A stretch of DNA of 5,517 nt from contig WASR01000244.1 of the NCBI GenBank assembly GCA_009712615.1, positions 1-5,517 on the forward strand, written 5' to 3'. This DNA comes from Methanobacterium sp. (lineage in GTDB: Archaea > Methanobacteriota > Methanobacteria > Methanobacteriales > Methanobacteriaceae). Each line of letters opens with the position of its first letter. Positions within the stretch are counted from its first letter, which is position 1. Positions 1 to 4,597 of this stretch are shown here, piece after piece. The translations under genes and the position numbers were made by a program. Under the pieces are notes generated by a model that saw only the letters and a list, made by a program, of their open reading frames with translations, was not told the DNA's origin and ran no database searches.

Positions 1-155
1 ATTATCAATTCTAAAAAAAATATTATTAATTTGGATTAAACCATAAGATCTCACATATTGATAATCAATTTAATTGTTTATTATTTTATTTTTACGTAAT
101 TTATCCCAATCTGATTAATATGTTATGATGTTCGATTTAGAGTAACAATAGAATT
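1..155. other. AT-rich intergenic spacer without a gene
   Basis: No convincing coding region or RNA gene is visible here. The stretch lies downstream of the minus-strand protease gene. It contains a T-rich plus-strand run (about 77-95) that could end a convergent gene entering from the left, an A8 run at 13-20 that reads as T8 on the minus strand, and a perfect palindrome ATTGAT-A-ATCAAT at 57-69. All are AT-only signals that could arise by chance in DNA this AT-rich. Confidence 0.6.
13..20 (-). terminator. Possible T-tract terminator for the TPR-protease gene
   Basis: Eight A residues on the plus strand read as T8 on the minus strand, about 136 nt past the stop codon of the minus-strand gene. 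Archaeal termination commonly needs only a T-tract, so this is the best candidate for that transcript. The distance from the stop is long and no stem precedes the run, so confidence is low. Confidence 0.3.
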
Positions 156-1490
156 TTAGATGATTGGAAGGTAATGGAACAACAATGGTGCGTAGAATGG
201 AACAATTAAGAAGAGGAATGAGTTTGATATTCCGTGGGAAAGTGTTACACCAACGATACTTCTGGTTTTTTGGAATGCGTAACCATAGAACATAGCCACA
301 GAAAATACGAAAATTAAATCGTAAATGTTAGTCCAGCCTATGTGAAGGGCTGTAAAAAGTATTGAAGTGTACAGTAGTCCCAGAAAAATACCAAACACAT
401 TTTCAGCATTTTTTTGTATGATACCCCTGAAGAGCAATTCTTCAGCCAGACCTGTAGAAATAATGAGTATGATAGATGCCGTGATGAGATTTACAGGGTT
501 AAAAACTCCTATGAGTGGTTTGGGTTGGAGTATGATGTACTCGATGGTCCCTAAAAATATTCCTGTTAACGCTATTAAGAATTGTACCTTTTTATTTCCC
601 CATATGAGTCCTATATGCTGTCTTGTGAGACCCTGATTTTTCATTATTGTATAGGCCGCTGCAAATAGGGGTAATGCAATGATAGGGAACCAGTACAATG
701 GTTGTATCTGCATGAGGGGTATGGACAGACCTATGATCCTTATCATCGGCAGTGCCATCATTGATCTGAGCATAACACCGTAGTTGTAGGATACACTAAA
801 GGATGAATTAACAAGAAGGGCAATTAAAATGAGTGCCTCAATAACCAGACCCGTTTCCTTGTTAACATAAGTAACGGTGACTTCTGCAAGTATCAATGCA
901 AAGACATAGGCCACTGCCATGATCTTTTCATTTCTTGATGTTTTCTGTTTTCCCCTTTCTATTGAGAGGTTTTCTATCTTTTCGTGAATGGTTTCCTGTT
1001 TAGATTTGTTTCCTGCTTTACGGTAGAGGGATGCTGATCTTCTGTACTCCATTATAGCATCTTCCCATGCTCCTTGTGATTCGTATGTACCTGCTATAAG
1101 GGATATGACTGCTGCTTTTCTTTCACGATCTGATTTGGCCTCAAAATGTTCTGATGCTTCCACATAGTCGTTTCTTGCATCTGCATATCTTTGCTGTTTT
1201 TCGTGTATGAGTCCTATACCTGTTAGGGCGTAACCTTCCCCAATGGAGTCTTCTGTATTTTTGTAGGTGTTTAAAGATTTTTCATAGTAGTTCTGGGCAT
1301 TTTTCACATCATCTTGTTCGATGTAGATGTTGCCAATTTCAAGGAGAGTGTCTGCCTCAGTTTTTTTATCATCTGTAGCTTTAAGATAGTCCAAAGCCTT
1401 TTGGTAATATGTCATTGCCTTTTCAAGACTACCCAGTTCATAGAATTTAGATCCTTGTTCTATGTACTCCTGAGCATCATCTTGAACCAT
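156..1490 (-). CDS. TPR-repeat CPBP-family intramembrane metalloprotease (CAAX/Abi type)
   Basis: A 444-residue protein in two halves. Residues about 5-160 form four tetratricopeptide repeats (roughly 5-38, 46-79, 85-118, 127-160), recognisable from recurring G-x-x-Y and A-x-x-x-Y-x-x-A/S patterns; they should lie in the cytoplasm and bind a partner protein. A charged linker (about 161-189) leads to a membrane domain of about eight hydrophobic segments (190-440). That domain carries the CPBP (formerly CAAX protease/Abi) signatures: EExxxR at E350-E351-R355, FxxxH at F379-H383 and HxxxN at H419-N423. All expected catalytic or metal-binding positions are kept, so an active enzyme is likely. The family includes Rce1, the CAAX prenyl endopeptidase, but most prokaryotic members have no known substrate. 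The ATG at 1490 is preceded by AGGGGT about 9 nt upstream, a weak but acceptable ribosome binding site. The gene is transcribed divergently from the sugar dehydratase gene. The fold call is secure; substrate and biological role are unknown. Confidence 0.9.
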   Translation of the reverse strand: MVQDDAQEYIEQGSKFYELGSLEKAMTYYQKALDYLKATDDKKTEADTLLEIGNIYIEQDDVKNAQNYYEKSLNTYKNTEDSIGEGYALTGIGLIHEKQQRYADARNDYVEASEHFEAKSDRERKAAVISLIAGTYESQGAWEDAIMEYRRSASLYRKAGNKSKQETIHEKIENLSIERGKQKTSRNEKIMAVAYVFALILAEVTVTYVNKETGLVIEALILIALLVNSSFSVSYNYGVMLRSMMALPMIRIIGLSIPLMQIQPLYWFPIIALPLFAAAYTIMKNQGLTRQHIGLIWGNKKVQFLIALTGIFLGTIEYIILQPKPLIGVFNPVNLITASIILIISTGLAEELLFRGIIQKNAENVFGIFLGLLYTSILFTALHIGWTNIYDLIFVFSVAMFYGYAFQKTRSIVGVTLSHGISNSFLFLIVPFYAPLLFHYLPII

Positions 1491-1498
1491 TATTTACT

Positions 1499-1504
1499 AC
1501 CCCT
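1499..1504 (-). promoter_or_regulatory. Ribosome binding site of the TPR-protease gene
   Basis: On the minus strand the sequence AGGGGT ends about 8-9 nt before the ATG. It pairs only partly with the archaeal anti-Shine-Dalgarno (AUCACCUCC), so the site is weaker than the GGTGAT sites of the plus-strand genes, but it supports the chosen start. Confidence 0.4.
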
Positions 1505-1536
1505 AAAACTTTATACAAATAGATTTTCAAGTGAAA

Positions 1537-1544
1537 ATTATAAA
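1537..1544 (-). promoter_or_regulatory. Candidate TATA box for the TPR-protease gene
   Basis: The minus strand reads TTTATAAT here, close to the archaeal box A consensus TTTATATA. Initiation about 25 nt downstream would fall near 1512-1515 and give a leader of about 22-25 nt, enough for the ribosome binding site. Other AT-rich boxes nearby (for example around 1573-1583 in reverse) are possible alternatives. Confidence 0.4.
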
Positions 1545-1554
1545 CACTTTAAAA

Positions 1555-1572
1555 CTCTATTAAATTATAGAG
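1555..1572. promoter_or_regulatory. Inverted repeat between the divergent promoters (possible operator)
   Basis: CTCTAT and ATAGAG form a perfect 6-bp inverted repeat around a 6-nt centre. The repeat lies between the candidate minus-strand TATA box (1537-1544) and the candidate plus-strand TATA box (1573-1583), touching the latter where the BRE/TFB contact would be. A dimeric regulator here could affect both genes. No regulator is encoded nearby, and short AT-rich repeats can be fortuitous. Confidence 0.3.
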
Positions 1573-1583
1573 ATATATATTTA
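1573..1583 (+). promoter_or_regulatory. Candidate TATA box for the nucleotide-sugar dehydratase gene
   Basis: ATATATATTTA-type sequence in the divergent spacer. Initiation about 25 nt downstream would fall near 1603-1608 and leave a leader of about 65-70 nt before the ATG at 1673. The match to TTTATATA is fair rather than exact. Confidence 0.4.
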
Positions 1584-1662
1584 ACCATAGATTTTAGGTT
1601 TAAGCTTATTTTAATAAAACAAATGTTTAAAATGGGTGATGACGAACCCAAATAATAGAACT

Positions 1663-1668
1663 GGTGAT
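1663..1668 (+). promoter_or_regulatory. Ribosome binding site that decides the start of the dehydratase gene
   Basis: GGTGAT pairs fully with AUCACC at the 3' end of archaeal 16S rRNA and stands 4 nt before ATG 1673. An in-frame GTG at 1664 lies inside this site, so it is more likely part of the ribosome binding site than a start codon; the protein then begins at the ATG and has 405 rather than 408 residues. Confidence 0.7.
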
Positions 1669-1672
1669 TTTC

Positions 1673-2890
1673 ATGGATTGGAAAGATAAGAATATACTGA
1701 TTACAGGAGCAGATGGATTTGTTGGATCCTACCTTGCAGAGGAACTCATAAAAAATAATGCCCATGTTTATGGTCTCATCCAAAGGGGAACCCAAGGATT
1801 ATACATTCAAAACCTAATGAATCATGGCATAGAAGAGGATCTAAAAATTATTGAAGGTGATCTGACAGATATCACATCCCTCGCAACTGCCCTTGATACA
1901 TCTGAGCCGGATTATGTGTTTCATCTAGCTGCCCAGTCTTTCATACCTGCATCCTTCAAGGATCCCCTAAAGACCCAGGAGATCAATGCCACAGGAACTG
2001 CTAATCTGCTTGAAGCCATTCGAATCAAGGATTTAAATCCCAAAGTTGTATTTGCAGGTTCAAGCGACGAATATGGTCTGGTTATTAGTTCAGAGGAACA
2101 GTATGACAAACTTATATCGAAGTATGGAGTTGTTTTTCCTGAGCCTGTTTCCATACCTGAACTCCCAATTAAAGAGTCCAATCCACTTCGACCCATGTCA
2201 CCATATGCAACATCCAAGGTATACTGTGAATATATGATGAAAAACTATCATGACTCCTTTGGTATGGATACAGTTGTTTCCAGGGCATTTAATCATGAAG
2301 GGGCTGGAAGGGGCTCCATGTTTGTTACTGCAGTTGTAACTGAACAGGTAACCCAGCTAAAATCTGGAAAAATAGGTTCCATAAAAATTGGTAACGTAAA
2401 TGCACTTAAGGACTGGTCACATGTTAAGGATGTGGTTCTAGGTTACATGCAGCTTGGACAAAATGGTGTGTCTGGAGATGTTTACAACCAGGGTGCAATG
2501 CGGACCAACAGTGTGCTTAGCTACATACTCTTGAGTCTAGAAACTGCAGGTTACAAAGTCAAAAAAATTGAAACATTCAAGGGTGAAAAGGTCATGAAGG
2601 ATCCTACAGCCATGAACTCTGACCCTGTTTTTGGAGTTAAATTTGAAAAGACATCTGTTGACACCGGACTGCTCGAAGAAGATCTTGAGTACACAGCCCA
2701 AGATGGTGGTATCTACGCATTCACTGATGAGGGTAAAGTTGCCATTGAGTTTGATAAGGAAAGGTTCAGACCTTCGGAAGTACCCATAAGTCTCTGTGAT
2801 AACACCAAAATAAGGGGTATTGGGGCCAATTACAGTTACTCCCTTAAAGACATCATCAAGGATCAATTGGATCATTTAAACTCTGTATAA
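1673..2890 (+). CDS. NAD(P)-dependent nucleotide-sugar dehydratase/reductase, GDP-mannose dehydratase-like (extended SDR)
   Basis: A 405-residue cytoplasmic short-chain dehydrogenase of the extended type. The N-terminal Rossmann motif GxxGxxG is G12-G15-G18; GDL at 62-64 and HLAAQ at 84-88 follow. The active site is S130-S131-D132-E133 with the Y178-x3-K182 pair. FNHEGAGRG (206-214) and DWSHVKD (247-253) resemble GDP-mannose 4,6-dehydratase (GMD) and GDP-4-keto-6-deoxymannose reductase (RMD), so the likely substrate is a GDP-hexose and the product a deoxy sugar for envelope glycans. RFRPSEV (364-370) matches the RPAEV block near the GMD C terminus. Two parts differ from common members: about 20 extra residues before the YxxxK block (about 136-168) and about 60 extra residues before RFRPSEV (about 299-361), which explains the length over the usual 320-370. 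Whether it is dehydratase, reductase or another epimerase cannot be settled from sequence. The start rests on the GGTGAT site before ATG 1673. A T-tract follows the stop. Confidence 0.85.
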   Translation: MDWKDKNILITGADGFVGSYLAEELIKNNAHVYGLIQRGTQGLYIQNLMNHGIEEDLKIIEGDLTDITSLATALDTSEPDYVFHLAAQSFIPASFKDPLKTQEINATGTANLLEAIRIKDLNPKVVFAGSSDEYGLVISSEEQYDKLISKYGVVFPEPVSIPELPIKESNPLRPMSPYATSKVYCEYMMKNYHDSFGMDTVVSRAFNHEGAGRGSMFVTAVVTEQVTQLKSGKIGSIKIGNVNALKDWSHVKDVVLGYMQLGQNGVSGDVYNQGAMRTNSVLSYILLSLETAGYKVKKIETFKGEKVMKDPTAMNSDPVFGVKFEKTSVDTGLLEEDLEYTAQDGGIYAFTDEGKVAIEFDKERFRPSEVPISLCDNTKIRGIGANYSYSLKDIIKDQLDHLNSV

Positions 2891-2910
2891 AACGGATTTA
2901 AATAACAACC

Positions 2911-2917
2911 TTTTTTT
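2911..2917 (+). terminator. T-tract terminator after the dehydratase gene
   Basis: A run of seven T residues 20 nt after the TAA stop, within an AT-rich stretch, fits archaeal factor-poor termination. It overlaps the left arm of the TTATTACT/AGTAATAA inverted repeat (2916-2944). Confidence 0.45.
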
Positions 2918-2944
2918 ATTACTAATCTTTAACAACAGTAATAA
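2916..2944. repeat. 8-bp inverted repeat TTATTACT / AGTAATAA
   Basis: TTATTACT (2916-2923) and AGTAATAA (2937-2944) are perfect reverse complements around a 13-nt loop. The stem holds only two G-C-type pairs' worth of strength or less, so a stable RNA hairpin is doubtful. It could help termination or be a protein site; chance is possible. Confidence 0.35.
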
Positions 2945-2982
2945 TAAGAGGTTTTGATTAAAGGTTTGGTCAAAATAAGGTC

Positions 2983-2996
2983 GATGCATCTATATA
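2983..2996 (+). promoter_or_regulatory. Candidate promoter of the receiver-glycosyltransferase gene with abutting palindrome
   Basis: TCTATATA (2989-2996) matches TTTATATA at seven of eight bases. The 8-bp palindrome GATGCATC (2983-2990) overlaps its left edge, where TFB would bind. Initiation near 3019-3023 would give a leader of about 125 nt. A second AT-rich box, TTAAATATTA near 3024, would give a shorter leader and cannot be excluded. Confidence 0.35.
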
Positions 2997-3136
2997 TGAT
3001 GAATAACATAATAGATAACAGCTTAAATATTATGGTTATTATTCGCATAGAACTGGTTGCTTTTTTAGACTAATCAAAATTATTGTAACATCGAACTGGG
3101 GATAAATTTTAGGTTTAATCTGATCTAAAGGGTTTA

Positions 3137-3142
3137 GGGGAG
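3137..3142 (+). promoter_or_regulatory. Ribosome binding site of the receiver-glycosyltransferase gene
   Basis: GGGGAG ends 5 nt before ATG 3148 and supports that codon as the start, which also places the receiver's first beta strand immediately after the initiator methionine. Confidence 0.6.
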
Positions 3143-3147
3143 AGTAA

Positions 3148-4428
3148 ATGGACAAAATTAAAGTTTTAGTGGTGGATGATGAGAGTGTGGTTGCAGTTGG
3201 TATTAAAAAACAGCTGAAAGAACTTGGATTTGATGTTGTTGGAATTGCGATCACAGGTAAAGAAGCTGTTAATATAGCTCTTCAAAAAAAGCCGGATGTC
3301 ATACTCATGGACATTGTTCTTCAGGGAGATATGGATGGTATTGAAGCTGCAGAGCTAATTCACACAAAAATGGACACACCCATCATATACATTACTGCCT
3401 ACTTCGACGAGGAAATTTTACGAAGGGCCAGATTAACAGAACCCTACGCCTACATGATCAAACCTATTAAGACCAGTGAGCTTAATGCCAATATACAGAT
3501 GGCAATCTACAAGTACAAATCCGAGAAGAAAAAGGATGAAATATCCCAGCAACTCACTGCTATAATTCCTGCCTACAATGAACAGGTTTCAATTGGAAGT
3601 GTGGTTTTAAAGGCACGGATGTACGTGGACAGGGTAATTGTTATTGATGATGGTAGTGATGATAGAACAGAGGAAATTGCAGTGCTTGCAGGTGCCGAGA
3701 TAGTAAAGCACCCAGCCAATCAGGGGAAGGGTAAAGCACTTGAAAGTGGATTTAAAGCTGCTAGAGGTTCTGAGATTCTGATAACATTGGATGCTGATGG
3801 TCAGCACCGTGTTACAGACATACCAAAATTGGTACAGCCCATCCTAAGTGGAGAAGCAGACATAGTTAATGGTAGCAGATACCTTAATGGTGATGATGAG
3901 GACACACCAGCCTACAGACGCGTGGGTCAAAATGTGCTTGATGTTGCAACCAACTTCAATGCCAGAAGCGATATAACAGACAGTCAAAGTGGATTTAGGG
4001 CATTTGCAGCATACACCATTCCCGCATTTAAATTTAGAGAATCAGGTTATGGTATTGAGAGTGAAATGATAATTGAAGCCTCAAATGCAGGTTTTAGAAT
4101 AAAGGAAGTGCCTATAGGTGTAAGGTATGATGTGAATGGTTCAAAGAAACATCCCTTAACCCACGGAATTGGGGTGCTGGTTAAGGTGCTCCAGGATATG
4201 GAATTTAACAGACCACTCTACTATTTCACATTGCCAGGGATCGCAATGATAATCATAGGTCTGTTTGCAGGATTATTCTTCTTTGGAGATTACCTTAATC
4301 ATGAATCAAGCTCCCTTGCACCGACCACTTTAGCTGCACTTCTCACACTTGCTGGTACCTTCATTGCATTTACTGGTATCATACTCCATTCAATGAGTAG
4401 GATGATCGAGAGAACCATGGGCAAATGA
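3148..4428 (+). CDS. Receiver (CheY-like) domain fused to family 2 glycosyltransferase, dolichyl-phosphate-sugar synthase-like
   Basis: A 426-residue single reading frame with three parts. Residues 1-122 are a complete response-regulator receiver: acidic pocket D10-D11, phosphoacceptor D55 in LMDI, T83 and K105-P106 are all present. A charged linker (about 123-135, rich in K and E) joins it to a GT-A fold family 2 glycosyltransferase (about 136-350): IIPAYNE at 139-145, DDGS at 167-170, GKGKALESG at 193-201, the metal-binding DAD at 215-217 and DSQSGFRAF at 278-286. Two hydrophobic segments (about 358-380 and 392-413) anchor the C terminus. The catalytic part resembles dolichyl-phosphate mannose/glucose synthases and archaeal Agl enzymes such as AglJ, which move a sugar from a nucleotide donor to a polyprenyl phosphate at the cytoplasmic face. 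The inferred role is lipid-linked sugar synthesis for glycoproteins or wall polymers, with phosphorylation of D55 tuning activity. No histidine kinase is encoded here. The sugar donor is unknown. No in-frame internal start with a ribosome binding site was seen at the domain border, which argues for one fused product. Confidence 0.9.
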   Translation: MDKIKVLVVDDESVVAVGIKKQLKELGFDVVGIAITGKEAVNIALQKKPDVILMDIVLQGDMDGIEAAELIHTKMDTPIIYITAYFDEEILRRARLTEPYAYMIKPIKTSELNANIQMAIYKYKSEKKKDEISQQLTAIIPAYNEQVSIGSVVLKARMYVDRVIVIDDGSDDRTEEIAVLAGAEIVKHPANQGKGKALESGFKAARGSEILITLDADGQHRVTDIPKLVQPILSGEADIVNGSRYLNGDDEDTPAYRRVGQNVLDVATNFNARSDITDSQSGFRAFAAYTIPAFKFRESGYGIESEMIIEASNAGFRIKEVPIGVRYDVNGSKKHPLTHGIGVLVKVLQDMEFNRPLYYFTLPGIAMIIIGLFAGLFFFGDYLNHESSSLAPTTLAALLTLAGTFIAFTGIILHSMSRMIERTMGK

Positions 4429-4453
4429 TTCAAGTACAAAGTTCATCTACAAA

Positions 4454-4461
4454 TTTATATA
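4454..4461 (+). promoter_or_regulatory. TATA box of the DUF166 gene
   Basis: An exact TTTATATA, the archaeal box A consensus, preceded by A-rich BRE-like sequence. Initiation about 25-30 nt downstream would fall near 4483-4489, giving a leader of about 110 nt before ATG 4598. Confidence 0.6.
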
Positions 4462-4478
4462 AAATTAAATTTCAACTA

Positions 4479-4486
4479 TTTTTTTT
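4479..4486 (+). terminator. T8 tract, probable terminator of the receiver-glycosyltransferase gene
   Basis: Eight T residues about 50 nt past the TGA stop fit an archaeal T-tract terminator. The tract lies just downstream of the TTTATATA promoter of the next gene and at about its expected start site, so the two signals overlap. Confidence 0.5.
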
Positions 4487-4495
4487 AGAAACCCA

Positions 4496-4527
4496 CCATT
4501 ATATGTATCCAAGATACAAAAAAATGG
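4496..4527 (+). promoter_or_regulatory. Stem-loop in the leader of the DUF166 gene
   Basis: CCATT (4496-4500) pairs with AATGG (4523-4527), and TGTATC (4504-4509) pairs with GATACA (4513-4518) around a CAA loop, separated by an ATA/AAAA internal loop: 11 base pairs in all. A GGTGAT sequence follows at 4531-4536 but has no useful start codon after it. The hairpin is not followed by T residues, so it is not a plus-strand terminator. It could be a leader RNA control element or a protein site; it matches no riboswitch that I recognise. Confidence 0.35.
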
Positions 4528-4585
4528 ATAGGTGATTTTGTATTCTTAGAAATCTTGAATATGGTGCTATTGAAAAAGGTTTTTT

Positions 4586-4593
4586 GGTGTGAT
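4586..4593 (+). promoter_or_regulatory. Ribosome binding site that decides the start of the DUF166 gene
   Basis: GGTGTGAT contains two overlapping Shine-Dalgarno-like parts, GGTG (4586-4589) and GTGAT (4589-4593), the latter 4 nt before ATG 4598. An in-frame GTG at 4589 lies inside it, so ATG 4598 is the better start (300 rather than 303 residues). Confidence 0.6.
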
Positions 4594-4597
4594 AAAA

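Noticed and set aside
57..69. ATTGAT-A-ATCAAT palindrome as an attachment site or operator
   Set aside because: It lies downstream of the only gene on that side, has no partner copy, no integrase or tRNA nearby, and is made almost only of A and T.
1623..1655. Ten-codon ORF (MFKMGDDEPK) in the leader of the dehydratase gene as a regulatory peptide
   Set aside because: It has no ribosome binding site, the codon bias is uninformative at this length, and it would need a transcript start mapped just upstream. A ten-codon frame is expected often by chance.
1314..1655. Plus-strand frame opposite the protease start as a gene
   Set aside because: It lies largely antisense to the TPR coding region, has a low-complexity hydrophobic and lysine-rich translation without a domain pattern, and has no suitable ribosome binding site.
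1664..1672. GTG 1664 as the start of the dehydratase gene
   Set aside because: The GTG is the core of the GGTGAT ribosome binding site for ATG 1673, and the three extra residues add nothing to the Rossmann fold. The same reasoning rejects GTG 4589 for the DUF166 gene.
1921..2217. Minus-strand frame inside the dehydratase gene, and similar shadows at 2537-2875 and 3607-3807
   Set aside because: They lie antisense to genes with clear domain motifs and encode no recognisable family; such frames arise from codon bias of the true gene.
4504..4518. TGTATC-CAA-GATACA as an intrinsic terminator of the receiver-transferase gene
   Set aside because: The stem is followed by A residues on the plus strand, not T residues; the T8 tract at 4479-4486 is the better terminator.
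4503..4535. Ten-codon ORF (MYPRYKKMDR) within the DUF166 leader hairpin as a leader peptide
   Set aside because: No Shine-Dalgarno precedes the ATG, and the predicted transcript start is too far upstream for leaderless translation. The overlap with the hairpin makes the frame a likely side effect of the stem.
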